Shown: in pieces, positions 46,204 to 58,024 of the stretch
Layout: every line of letters begins with the position of its first letter
How positions within the stretch are numbered: the stretch's first letter is position 1
Translations under genes and position numbers: made by a program
The notes under the pieces: generated by a model
What the model was told of the DNA's origin: nothing
Databases searched by the model: none
What the model saw: only the letters and a program-made list of their open reading frames with translations
From: Leptoclinus maculatus
Taxonomy: Eukaryota > Chordata > Actinopteri > Perciformes > Stichaeidae
Assembly: GCA_032191485.1 (NCBI GenBank)
Contig: JAVDOI010000043.1
Coordinates: 1,461,078 to 1,525,077, forward strand
Length of the DNA stretch: 64,000 bases
Reading direction: 5' to 3'

Positions 46204-47457
46204 GTTCTTGTGAACATGAAGTGGAAGTATTGTGAGTTTATAACTGGGAAAAGGTGTTTCAACATTACAGGCCCATTACATGCCCTTAAGGTCCACTCTA
46301 AGATTCACCAGAAAGCTCAAGATGCACAACTGTGTGAAACTGCCCACCTTTCACTGTCAGTTATGTGATTTTTCTGCACCCCGCACAGATGAAGTTTTTT
46401 CACTCACCTGTGCAGTACATATTTAACAGTTAATCACAGAGTCCACTGTCTATATAAAGGATGTAACTTTCATACTAATGTGTACTCACTTAATTGTGTA
46501 CACGTTTAATGCACATAGAGGTAAACAGCACAGAACAGACAATTGGAGGATGTTCAAGACAGAAATTCTGTCTCTGGTAGTGTAACTATTGAAATGGCCC
46601 AAGAAGAACACGGACCTCCAAATGACGCCACTGATTTAGAGGACAGTGCGGATTCCAGTCGGGAAGCTACTGAGGTTCATGATCTGGGGAAACAGTTGGA
46701 GCACAACTTAGCAGCTCTTTTTTTTAAAGATGCAAACAATCCTTATTTAGTCTTGACATGTGACACTGGAGCATTGACAAAGCTTTCACAACAGACCACG
46801 GTCGGTACATGTCCATTATGCATTTGCATTGTTTTTCGCAGCTGATGTAATGACATGTCACAGAAAGTGCTACTGTAGTAGTTGTGCAATACAATCAAAA
46901 TTGTGTTTGGTTGGTTCAGCTTTCTCGTTCATTTTCTTGTCCATCTAGCTGTGTAACTTGTGTCGTCGCTTTTTCCCCCCAAAAGACTACAGAGCCAGCT
47001 GATATTCAACTGTTGTCCTTGGTGACAATCCCACAGACTTCTACAAACCAGCCTTTGTAAGTAACCTCTTACTTTACCAAACAGCATCTAAAAGGACCAT
47101 GACAGTATCATTTAGAACTGTCAACATTATCTCATGAACCCTGTGAGCATAGTTTTATACAACTAAAGATTACTACTTTGCTCCTTATCACTAGTACAAT
47201 CTGTCCTCTGAGTCAGTTTCTGTGTGTCCCTACATCTCAGTCCAGCCTCGTTTAAGATCATCGTTGGAGAAATTGTGATGGACAACATTCAAGACCTGCC
47301 AAAAGCTATGTGCCTTCTGTTTGGACTTGCATACTAACTGCATCTCAACTACCCCAAGTCTATGACATTCCAGTTCATCCAACAGGTACCTCTCACACTG
47401 GGCAGCAGTGAACTAAAACCAAGTTAACAAACCTTGAATAACCAGCTCGCAATGTAA
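46204..47457 (+). pseudogene. C2H2 / SAMD3-like remnant, copy 5
   Basis: Present complete in the truncated fifth unit, with the shared stops and frameshifts. Confidence 0.6.
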
Positions 47458-48409
47458 ATAATGTATGTCAAGTATACTGTGAGAAGCCATGGCTGCTTTA
47501 GATTTTTCCATGGCGCACCATGCAGCTGCAGCTAGGGGGTGAATATAGGTCCGTATATATGAGGTGTCCTCTAAGGAGGCCACACACACACACACACACT
47601 CAAAATACGTAAGATGCTGCCATTTAAAAATGTTTTAGCAGAGCCTCTGTTTTTCTACCTGTCTGAATGCAAATATTTACATTTCAGTGCGTGTGTATTA
47701 TTAGGATTGTAGTTTGGTATAGCATCGGATTCACACCTTTTTCATAATGCATTCATTTATTCAGGTTTGTCTTACTTTATTTATTTGTCTGTGCACACTC
47801 AGAACATTCCTGCTCCTCAAAGGACGCGGCCGACGTAGACCGCGAAGGCTGGGTCCTCCGATGGATGCAGCTGCTGGATTGGGACACAGCTTTAGTCGGT
47901 CTCCCGTACTTCCACGAGGCAGAAGTGCTGAGGTTAAAAGAACTGTGCTGATACTCTGTTACCCCCTGCTGGACGCTGTGACACGTTGCTCTGAGACCCA
48001 CATGGCCAAGAGGCTTGTGCTGGTTTTCAGGAGAACACAGCAGCTGTCTGAATGGATGCACAAAGGGCCACTCCACCAATTTTACATGTCAAAGTAAATT
48101 TACTAGTCACGTACTTTTTGGCCTGTAACGTTTTATAATTACAGGGTTACTTCGAACATGTCTTACCCAATGATGTCGTCAAAGTTATCTCAGATTAAAA
48201 ATGCCATCATACCTGCCAATATCAGATGGGTAACGGGTCTCCCTCCCATACATAGGAAAATATGGAAAGTATTTTGTTGTTGTTGTTTTGTGCGTAGGCT
48301 AAATACAGTTGACTGTATACATTTGTCCCAGTCATGTGGAGAAGATCATTTTTTTAGTATCATGGTTCTTATTCCATTGTTGATGTGACCAAAAATACAG
48401 TATTATCAC

Positions 48410-48795
48410 TTGTCTCAGAATTCAACTTACTTTGTTGACAAATTCTTTGCCACGGTCGGTCAGGATACGTTTGGGGCGCCATACTTACAAAAAACCATTA
48501 TGCACAATGTAACTTCTTCAGCTCTCTTAGTTCTTAAATGGTAGACTTAAAGCCACTTTGGGAAGTAGTCCACCATGACACAGATGAATATGGAACCATT
48601 GTTGGTGCATTTCAGCTTGCCAACAAGATCCATCCAGACTATTCCGAAGGGTTCAGTCACCGAATGCAAACCAAAGCTTAACACCAACAAGACTTCCATA
48701 CAACATGTTAAATTGAATGTCTTCATTCACCTCTATGGGTTTATACTGAATCTTCTCCTTTATAGAGGTCCTCTTTTTTTGGCAGGCCAACATCT
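48410..48795 (-). pseudogene. Integrase core remnant, copy 5
   Basis: Present in the truncated unit with the shared stop and frameshift. Confidence 0.68.
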
Positions 48796-51011
48796 ACATA
48801 TTGAATAACTCGTGAAAGGAACTCCTCCAAGCACGCAGAAAAGCAAACAAGGACATAAAATAAAGACTCAACAGTGAAAAACGTAATGTCATTTTACATT
48901 TCTCCAAAGGATTCCGTACCAGTAAGTCTTCCTCTGCAAAGCCTAAGTCATCAATGACTGGTTGGGCAGCTGCTGTCAGAAGCATCTGAATGTTTTGAAA
49001 ATGTTTCTCAACATTTTCACCACTGCACGGACTCTAACAGCTCGGTAGCACTAACTACGACTTCATCGAGCCGTTTCAGCGTCGTAGCCTGTGTCATCAG
49101 CCGGAGGACATGCATGCACACATGGTAGTGTTTTGTGGCAATGTGTCTACAATAGTAGAATCACTATGCCACTATATTACAGTGGCGGGCCGTCAGGGCC
49201 TGCATAGCCTTCTCTGCTGGCCTAAACAGAATCACAAAGTTATAGCTATTTTATAATTTAATAATTTTTCTTAAATACACGACATGTATTATAATTTATA
49301 AAAATATTTTTCCCATTATCTTATTTTCTCATTGCACAGCTACTGTCTTCCTCAGTTGCTCTGCTTCCAGTGCAGCTTGTTTTAAGTAGAGCTTTTATTC
49401 AATCAGATTTCACCTCTGTGTCTCTAGGTAAGAAGAGAGGCCCGAGGCCTGCAGACTCACAAGTGCAGTTTAAGTGAATGGGGACGATATTGTTGATTGT
49501 CATAGTGTTCAACCAATCAGATCTTTATGTAGCACCCCTTCACTCTATAGAGAGTAGACCTAGGTTACCCTTTACACTGGAGGGATAGGGTGTTTGGGTT
49601 CGGTATCTCAAGGTAGCTACCACGGTTTACCTGATTTGGGTGATTTTTAAATTACCCTCCGAATAAACAAATAAACTGTTAAACATTAGCATTAGATTAA
49701 ATAACTGACCACAGACAACTGATTTGGGATGAAAAAAACATACATGTTTACTGAGTGCTTTTTATAATGGTCAAATAATATTAAAGCTGCGAGCAGCGAT
49801 GAACGGGCCCTCGCATCTTCCGCGCGTCGGGGTTGCCGGCGGGACTCCCTCCTGCGTGTCCGAGAACGCGCGCGACCGTCGGCCGGCGCGTCTGCGAGCG
49901 AGACGTCTTTGATCCCGCGTGGACCGCCTGATGCTGGAAACGATGCTTTGCAAACAGTCCGGTGCTTCCCGTATCTGCTGCCTGGTGCTACGGAACACGT
50001 GCATTGTGTAGCTCTCTGTCAAACGTAAACCATGTTGTGTGAAAGTCGTGTTAATCGGATGTCCTTTGTCACAAAATGCAGATTTCCTTTCGCCGGCAGG
50101 TGGCGCTGTGAGTACTAGTGAAAATTAGCTTGTAGACATCCTCGGGCAGTGAGTGTTATCAAGCGTGTGAAGTTTGGGACCGTTTGGAACAAGTCCAGCT
50201 GAGTTACATCAGCTTTTTTCACGGGGAATCACTTAAAGTAGCCGCCCGCTACGGCTAAGCCGTGCCGTTAAACGTAAAGCTTTTGATAATTTTTAATCAC
50301 AACGGTCTTGAGACTGTACTGACAAAATGTGAAGAGGATCAGACAAAGTCCCTAGGAGGAGTTCGTTAAAGTGTAGCGCCTATAAATTGTCCAAAATCAA
50401 GGGAAAATTCACACATAAATCAAAGTGGCGGACTTCCGGTAGGGTTTAGAGCATGGTTCCAAGAGACTTATTTTTAAGTCTCCATAGGATACACGTGATT
50501 ACAAAGTTTAATACATGCAGCTCAAACGTAGCGTTGGGGCTGCTCTTTTTAAATATTGTAGGGGGCGCTACAGAGGCAATTTAAAACGGCCAAAGCCAAA
50601 ACTCATATAGAATATTCCTTCCAATGCCTTTGACAGATGTACAAAGTTTCATGAGTTTATGAGCATCCTAAGCCACTAAACCATCAGCTTCCTTTTTAAA
50701 TATTGTAGGGGGCGCTACAGAGGCAATTTAAAACGGCCAAAGCCAAAAATTATATAGAATATTCCTTCCAATGCCTTTGACAGATCTACAAAGTTTCATG
50801 AGTTTTTGAGCATCCTAAGCTAATAAACCATCAGCTTCCTTTTTTATGGCGAACGATGCGTCGCCACGGCAACAGCGTTCAACGAAAACTCAAAATTTTT
50901 CATGGCGATTTTTAATCAATGTCTTGAGGCTATCCTTACAAAATTTGAGACTCATAAGGTCACCTGGCTAAGAGGAGTAAAGAAAAGTATAAAATTTTAC
51001 ATTTCCTTTAG

Positions 51012-51029
51012 CCAGTAGGCGGCGCTATG
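51012..51029 (+). promoter_or_regulatory. CTCF-like motif, second plus-strand site in E1
   Basis: CCAGTAGGCGGCGCTATG is close to the CTCF core (C in place of G/T at the R-K position). It is conserved at 53175-53192 and 63262-63279. Confidence 0.4.
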
Positions 51030-51350
51030 AATTATTGCATTTTTTTTAACTGAAATCTGTTCAGGCTTGAAGTAGCATCATGCATGAGAAGTATTGTGTG
51101 GATTGGATAATGTACCTTGGAGTTATAACAACTTCCTTTTTCATAAACAATGAGGCAAAATGGCCGCAACGCCACGTCCAGGTTCTTCGATGAAAACTCA
51201 CGATTTTGATAATTTTTAATCACAAAGGTCTTAAGAGCATCCTGACCAAATTTTACGTTGATCGCATAAAATCTGTAGGAGGAGTTCGTTGAAGTGCGAA
51301 GGCTGAAAAATGCAAAAAGTGACAAAAAGCACAACTTTGCGGGTTTACTG

Positions 51351-51366
51351 TAGCGCCCCCTAGTGG
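51351..51366 (-). promoter_or_regulatory. CTCF-like motif in E1, reverse orientation
   Basis: Reads CCACTAGGGGGCGCTA on the minus strand, a full match to the CTCF core. The equivalents at 53514-53529 and 63601-63616 read CTGCTAGGGGGCGCTA and are weaker. Confidence 0.5.
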
Positions 51367-51944
51367 TTGAATGCAGACAGATTTTTAGGGTATGTTACAG
51401 GATGCGATGTGCACATATGCTGAAAATCTTGGGAGTTTAGGACAAATGGTTGAGAAGTTATGTGTATTGATATTATGCCACGCCCCTAAGAAGTTTATTG
51501 GTCCATATCTTGTAAACGCTAAGAGATATCAAAAAGCTTTTGATAATTTTAGATGACGTAGGTCCATTAATGATCCACAGACAATTCTGTAATAATCGGA
51601 CTTAGCGTGTAGGAGGAGTTCGCAAGAATGTGTTTTTCACTAAATTCAAGATGGCGGAAAATCTAAGTAGGCGGAGCTTAGGGGTCTGAGAGGCTTTTTT
51701 TTAGATCTAGCGGATATGGACATGTGTGTTGAATTTCAAGTAAATCGGACATACTGGCCGAGGGGCGTGGCCGGACTGTTTTGTAGGGGGCGCTAGAGAG
51801 TCATTTTTTTACACACAAATATGGAATTTTTCGCCTCAGAGTTTCTACACCAGATCTGACAACTGTGCAAAATTGGTGAGTTTTCATGCATGGCAAGTGC
51901 CCCTACAAGCTCCATCCCCAGAAAAATATAAATCAGAATAATAA

Positions 51945-54170
51945 TTAAAGCTGCGAGCAGCGATGAACGGGCCCTCGCATCCTCCGCGCGTCGGGGTTGC
52001 CGGCGGGACTCCCTCCTGCGTGTCCGAGAACGCGCGCGACCGTCGGCCGGCGCGTCTGCGAGCGAGACGTCTTTGATCCCGCGTGGACCGCCTGATGCTG
52101 GAAACGATGCTTTGCAAACAGTCCGGTGCTTCCCGTATCTGCTGCCTGGTGCTACGGAACACGTGCATTACGTAGCTCTGTGTCAAACGTAAACCACGTT
52201 GTGTAAAAGTCGCGTTAATCGGATGGCGTTTGTCACAAAATGCAGATTTCCTTTCGCCAGCAGGTGGCGCTGTGAGTACTAGTGAAAATTAGCTTGTAGC
52301 ATCCTCGGGCAGTGAGTGTTATCAAGCGTGTGAAGTTTGGGACCGTTTGGAACAAGTCCAGCTGAGTTACATCAGCTTTTTTCACGGGGAATCACTCAAA
52401 GTAGACGCCCGCTACGGCTAAGTCGTTCCGTTAAACGTAAAGCTTTTGATAATTTTTAATCACAACGGTCTTGAGACTGTACTGACAAAATGTGAAGAGG
52501 ATCAGACAAAGTCCCTAGGAGGAGTTCGTTAAAGTGTAGCGCCTGTAAATTGTCCAAAATGAAGGGAAAATTCACACATAAATCAAAGTGGCGGACTTCC
52601 GGTAGGGTTTAGAGCATGGTTCCAAGAGACTTATTTTTAAGTCTCCATAGGATACACGTGACTACAAAGTTTCATACATGCAGCTCAAACGTAGCGCTGG
52701 GGCTGCTCTTTAGAAATATTGTAGGGGGCGCTACAGAGGCAATTTAAAACGGCCAAGGCCAGAAATCATACAAAATATTTGTCACAATGCCTTTGACACA
52801 TCTACAAAGTTTCATGAGTTTTTGAGCATCCTAAGCCACTAAACCATCAGCTTCCTTTTTAAATATTGTAGGGGGCGCTACAGAGGCAATTTAAAACGGG
52901 CAAGGCCAAAAATCATATAGAATATTCCTTTCAATGCCTTTGACAGATGTACAAAGTTTTATGAATTATTGAGCATCCTAAGCTAATAAACCATCAGCTT
53001 CCTTTTTCATGGCGTACGACGCGTCGCCACGGCAACAGCGTTCAGCGAAAACTCAAAATTTTTCATGGCGATTTTTCATCAATGTCTTGAGGCTATCCTT
53101 ACAAAATTTGAGACTCATAAGGTCACCTGGCTAAGAGGAGTAAAGAAAAGTATAAAATTTTACATTTCCTTTAGCCAGTAGGCGGCGCTATGAATTATTG
53201 CATTTTTTTTAACTGAAATCTGTTCAGGCTTGAAGGAGCATCATGCATGAGAAGTTTTGTGTGGATTGGATAATGTACCTTGGAGTTATAACAACTTCCT
53301 TTTTCATAAACAATGAGGCAAAATGGCCGCAACGCCAGGTCCAGGTTCTTCGATGAAAACTCACGATTTTGATAATTTTTAATCACAAAGGTCTTAAGAG
53401 CATCCTGACCAAATTTTACGTTGATCGCATAAAATCTGTAGGAGGAGTTCGTTGAAGTGCGAAGGCTGAAAAATGCAAAAAGTGACAAAAAGCACAACTT
53501 TGCGGATTTACTGTAGCGCCCCCTAGCAGTCGAATGCAAAAAGATTTGTAGGGGATGTTACAGGATGCGATGTGCACATATGCTGAAGATTTGGGGAATT
53601 TAGGACAAATGGTTGAGAAGTTATGTGTATTGATATTATGCCACGCCCCTAAGAAGTTTATTGGTCCATATCTTGTAAACGCTAAGAGATATCAAAAAGC
53701 TTTTGATAATTTTAGATGACGTAGGTCCATTAATGATCCACAGACAATTCTGTAGTAATCGGACCCAGCGTGTAGGAGGAGTTTGCAAGAATGTGTTTTT
53801 CACTAAATTCAAGATGGCGGAAAATCTAAGTAGGCGGAGCTTAGGGGTCTGAGAGGCTTTTTTTTAGATCTAGCGGATATGGACATGTGTGTTGAATTTC
53901 AAGTAAATCGGACATACTGGCCGAGGGGCGTGGCCGGACTGTTTTGTAGGGGGCGCTAGAGAGTCATTTTTTTACACACAAATATGGAATTTTTCGCCTC
54001 AGAGTTTCTACACCAGATCTGACAGGTGTGCAAAATTGGTGAGTTTTCATGCATGGCAAGTGCCCCTACAAGCTCCATCCCCACAAAAATATATATCAGA
54101 ATAATAATAACCCTTACAATTACAATAGGGCCTTCGCAGGCCCGACGTTGTCGGCCGCTCGGGCCCTAAT
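51945..54170 (+). repeat. 2.2-kb unclassified element, copy E2 (complete)
   Basis: The most complete copy. It runs from TTAAAGCTGCG to CGGGCCCTAAT. The 3' end (from about 54128) folds as GGGCCT-TCGC-AGGCCC followed by CCGAC-GTT-GTCGG. It has two 147-bp internal repeats (52714 and 52861). No long plus-strand frame exists, so it would be non-autonomous. E1 joins E2 head to tail with almost no spacer. Confidence 0.8.
52257..52274 (+). promoter_or_regulatory. CTCF-like motif in E2
   Basis: CCAGCAGGTGGCGCTGTG matches the known vertebrate CTCF core (CCASYAGRKGGCRS) at every position. The equivalents at 50093-50110 and 62049-62066 have CCGGCAGG and differ at one position. Binding is inferred. Confidence 0.55.
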
Positions 54171-54553
54171 AACCCTTACAATTACACTAGGGCTCGCCCG
54201 GACACTTGCAATACATTTGCATTGGAGCTAAGGACAAAAAAGGTCCTTTTTCAAAGGAATATTATGGACAGAAGGAGCGCCGCTAAAAATAAGCAGGTCC
54301 TATATTCGCAATATATATTTGCTCTAGTTTAACGCGGGAATTTTGTGTTCGGTTCGGACTTACGCTCGCCGAGTTATGATTTTCCAAAGTTTGGGAACAG
54401 TGTGCCCGAATGGCCTTTTATCGTCTTTGTCCACTAGGGGGACATTGACTCGGACGTGCGGGAACAAAACTGCCATTCCGGTCGGGCCATTTGGGCCAAA
54501 AAGGGCCACTTCAAAACCGTGGCCCTCAAATGGCCTTTGTGTTCCCGGACGGC
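54171..54553. other. Start of a second repeat family; no gene
   Basis: Opens with AACCCTTACAATTACACTAGGG and CTCGCCCGGACACTTGC, resembling the tail of E2 before diverging. An ATG-started plus-strand frame at 54343-54675 runs into the GGCC-rich repeat, as does a minus-strand frame opposite it. Neither has a recognisable domain. Confidence 0.4.
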
Positions 54554-54649
54554 CGGGAACATTTGGGCCATTTGGGCCATCACTACGGGAACTTTTGGGC
54601 CATTTGGGCCATCACTACGGGAACTTTTGGGCCATTGAAGGGCCACCTC
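54554..54649. repeat. 32-bp GGCC-rich tandem repeat
   Basis: Units starting CGGGAACWTTTGGGCCATTT at 54554, 54586 and 54618 (the last diverging). Similar GGGCCATTTGG words occur to either side. Confidence 0.85.
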
Positions 54650-54905
54650 GGGGGGATTCTGGATTGATATTTTAAACTGCCATATCTTCTCAACCGTTTG
54701 ATATCCCGCTTTGAAACGTAGATATCTTGGACCAACGCGTAATTGTATGGAATCAATGTTTTGGGACAAATGTTGCCATTTGGGCCACATGAGATTCCAA
54801 TGTAGTGGGAACACAAAAAAGTGTCATTCCGACTACATTTGTATGGGTTGACCATGTAGGCCAATTGTCCTAAGGGTTAGGTTACTAAATGTAACCCTTA
54901 ACACA

Positions 54906-56330
54906 AAAAACTCCAAAGTATTTAGAAGTTTTTTTTGCGCCCCTGGTACTCTAAATGACTACCAGAACGATGGGGGGAGTCAGGCAACTGCTCTGGACCG
55001 CGCCAGGGCCTCGAAATCGGCCTGAACTCTAAAAACACAAAAAAACACAAAAAACACAAAAAACACAAAAAACACAAAAAACACAAAAACACAAAAAACA
55101 CAAAAAACACAAAAAACACAAAAAACACAAAAAACACAAAAAACACAAAAAACACAAAAAACACAAAAAACACAAAAAACACAAAAAAAACACAAAAAAA
55201 ACTTCAAAGTATTTCGAAGTTTTTTTTGCGCCCCTGGTACTCTAAATGACTACCAGAACGATGGGGGGAGTCAGGCAACTGCTCTGGACCGCGCCAGGGC
55301 CTCGAAATCGGCCTGAACTCTAAAAACACAAAAAAACACAAAAAACACAAAAAAAACTTCAAAGTATTTCGAAGTTTTTTTTGCGCCCCTGGTACTCTAA
55401 ATGACTACCAGAACGATGGGGGGAGTCAGGCAACTGCTCTGGACCGCGCCAGGGCCTCGAAATCGGCCTGAACTCTAAAAACACAAAAAAACACAAAAAA
55501 CACAAAAAACACAAAAAACACAAAAAACACAAAAACACAAAAAACACAAAAAACACAAAAAACACAAAAAACACAAAAAACACAAAAAACACAAAAAACA
55601 CAAAAAACACAAAAAACACAAAAAACACAAAAAACACAAAAAACACAAAAAACACAAAAAAACACAAAAAAAACACAAAAAAAACTTCAAAGTATTTCGA
55701 AGTTTTTTTTGCGCCCCTGGTACTCTAAATGACTACCAGAACGATGGGGGGAGTCAGGCAACTGCTCTGGACCGCGCCAGGGCCTCGAAATCGGCCTGAA
55801 CTCTAAAAACACAAAAAAACACAAAAAACACAAAAAAAACTTCAAAGTATTTCGAAGTTTTTTTTGCGCCCCTGGTACTCTAAATGACTACCAGAACGAT
55901 GGGGGGAGTCAGGCAACTGCTCTGGACCGCGCCAGGGCCTCGAAATCGGCCTGAACTCTAAAAACACAAAAAAACACAAAAAACACAAAAAAAACTTCAA
56001 AGTATTTCGAAGTTTTTTTTGCGCCCCTGGTACTCTAAATGACTACCAGAACGATGGGGGGAGTCAGGCAACTGCTCTGGACCGCGCCAGGGCCTCGAAA
56101 TCGGCCTGAACTCTAAAAACACAAAAAAACACAAAAAAACACAAAAAAAACTTCAAAGTATTTCGAATCTTTTTTTGCGCCCTATGTCATCTAAATGACT
56201 ATCAGGACGATGGGGGGAGTCAGGCAACTGCTCTGGACCGCGCCAGAGCCTCGAAATCGGCCTGAACTCTAAAAACACAAAAAAACACAAAAAAAACTTC
56301 AAAGTATTTCGAATGTTTTTTTTGCCCGAT
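54906..56330. repeat. Minisatellite: ~125-bp core plus variable (CACAAAAAA)n
   Basis: About eight units. Each has a conserved core from CTTCAAAGTATTTCGAAG (an imperfect palindrome) through TGCGCCCCTGGTACTC to CGGCCTGAACTCT, then a run of the 9-bp unit CACAAAAAA. Run length varies widely: long near 55030-55195 and 55478-55680, and only two or three units elsewhere. Because 9 is a multiple of 3, the minus strand stays open and gives false Phe/Val/Cys-rich frames. Confidence 0.92.
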
Positions 56331-56450
56331 TTGCTTGAAACTTTGCACATCTGGTGGGCTGGTCCCAGGTATGCCCTCTAGTAAGTTTCAGCCTCCTAGT
56401 CTAGAGCATACTGTAGATACTGTATGGGAGCAATGAGAACAGGCTTGGGA

Positions 56451-56581
56451 GTTTTGGCATAAATGAGAGCCCATTCAAATTTAGGACAAATGGCCGTTTT
56501 TGAACATTCCTTATAACTCCCTTATAACTCAAAAAAGGACATTTCCCCTACATTTGATTGGGCTCTCATTTATGCCAAAAG
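56451..56581. repeat. Inverted repeat, about 35-bp arms
   Basis: The arms 56451-56485 and 56547-56581 (GGCATAAATGAGAGCCCA and its complement) face each other across about 60 bp with few mismatches. Confidence 0.8.
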
Positions 56582-56744
56582 TCCTAACCCTTTATTTTAA
56601 CTTAATTTGGCCTGGAATCCCATAGAAAACAATGGACTAGGAAGCTGAAATTTAGACTACACTACAAGCTCAACGCCTTGGTCCACTGGTATGAAAATGA
56701 AAAGGATTGGACCAACTCCAATCTTACTTTGTTTGACCTATTAT

Positions 56745-58010
56745 CCCATAGAAAACAAGGTTCAATGAGGCTGAGATTCTCACAGTAATTCAACCTTTGC
56801 CCAACGATTAACTGTTATGAAAATCAATGGGAAATTCCGTACAGTTTTATTATAGTAATGTATGGCATTTTGACTTTGTTTGACCTATTATCTCATAGAA
56901 AACAAGGTTCAATGAAGCTGAGATTTTCACAGTAATTCAACCTTTGCTCAACAATTAATGTTTATGAAAATCAATGGGAAATTCCTTACACTTTTTCCAT
57001 AGTAATGTATGGCATTTTGACTTTGTTTGACCAATTATCCCATAGAAAACAAGGTTCAATGAAGCTGAGATTCTCACAGTAATTCAACCTTTGCCCAACG
57101 ATTAACTGTTATGAAAATCAATGGGAAATTCCTTACAGTTTTATTATAGTAATGTATGGCATTTTGACTTTGTTTGACCTATTATCTCATAGAAAACAAG
57201 GTTCAATGAAGCTGAGATTTTCACAGTAATTCAACCTTTGCCCAACGATTAACTGTTATGAAAATCAATGGGAAATTCCGTACAGTTTTCCCATACTAAT
57301 GTATGGCATTTCGACTATGTTTGACCAATTATCCCATAGAAAACAAGGTTCAATGAGGCTGAGATTCTCACAGTAATTCAACCTTTGCCCAACGATACAT
57401 TTTCAGGAAAATCAATGGGAAATTCCTTAAACTTTTTCCATAGTAATGTATGGCATTTCGACTATGTTTGACCTATTAACCCATAGAAAACAAGGTTCAA
57501 TGAAGCTGAGATTCTCACAGTAATTCAACCTTTGCCCAACGATTAACTGTTATGAAAATCAATGGGAAATTCCGTACAGTTTTACTATGGCATTTTGACT
57601 ATGTTTGACCAATTATCCCATAGAAAACAAGGTTCAATGAGGCTGAGATTTTGACAGTAATTCAAGCTTTGCCCAACGATCAATTGTTATGAAAATCAAT
57701 GGGAAATTCCTTACACTTTTACTATAGTAATGTATGGCATTTTGACTTTGTTTGACCAATTATCCCATAGAAAACAAGGTTCAATGAGGCTGAGATTTTC
57801 ACAGTAATCCAACCTTTGCCCAATGATTCATTTTCATGAAAATCAATGGGAAATTCCTTAAACTTTTTCCATAGTAATGTATGGCATTTTGACTATGTTT
57901 GACCTATTATCCCATAGAAAACAAGGTTCAATGAGGCTGAGATTTTCACAGTATTTCAATCTTTGCCCATAGATTACATGGTGTGAATATCAATGGGAAA
58001 TTCACTGTTT
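56745..58010. repeat. 147-bp satellite, about nine units
   Basis: The landmark CCCATAGAAAACAAGG (or CTCATAG) recurs at 56745, 56892, 57039, 57186, 57333, 57480, 57617, 57764 and 57911. The spacing is 147 bp every time except 57480-57617, which is 137 bp. Neighbouring units differ by substitutions such as CATTTT/CATTTC and CTTTG/CTATG. An earlier diverged unit begins near 56614. Confidence 0.93.
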
Positions 58011-58024
58011 TTTGTGAATGTCTC

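Larger units (their letters stand above)
45031..49784. repeat. Tandem 11.4-kb unit, copy 5, truncated
   Basis: Matches copy 1 positions 1-4754, then stops at a TTAA where the 2.2-kb element begins. The remaining 6.7 kb of the unit, including the HARBI1-like region, satellite and poly-SIM gene, is absent from the rest of the window. This is either the true right edge of the array or a unit interrupted by a long insertion. Confidence 0.95.
49781..51944 (+). repeat. 2.2-kb unclassified element, copy E1 (3' truncated)
   Basis: Begins TTAAAGCTGCGAGCAGCG directly at the break in tandem unit 5. The start holds a GCTGC-GA-GCAGC hairpin and a GGGCCC block. It ends just before the next element without the GGGCCT-rich terminal hairpins seen in E2. 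It contains two 147-bp internal repeats (50551 and 50698) and several GGGGGCGCTA cores. Small minus-strand frames (49771-50022, 51032-51334) recur in each element but lack codon-level support. I remember similar sequence from many fish genomes but cannot name its class. Confidence 0.8.

Noticed and set aside
1..49784. The whole array as an assembly error
   Set aside because: Copies differ by private substitutions, module losses and a 266-bp deletion, which simple duplicated contigs would not show. Copy number should still be confirmed with reads.
49771..50022. Minus-strand frame with FRSTRQQIREAPDCLQ (also 51884-52186 and 61733-61978)
   Set aside because: It repeats because the element repeats. 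It crosses the GC-rich 5' part, differs in length between copies and has no recognised domain.
53195..53539. Minus-strand frames of 100-114 codons inside the 2.2-kb elements
   Set aside because: Low-complexity hydrophobic start, no domain, and a CTCF-like core lies in the same bases. Likely chance open frames.
54922..55690. Long minus-strand frames rich in Phe/Val/Cys/Leu
   Set aside because: They arise from the 9-bp repeat CACAAAAAA, which keeps every frame free of stops. There is no real protein pattern.
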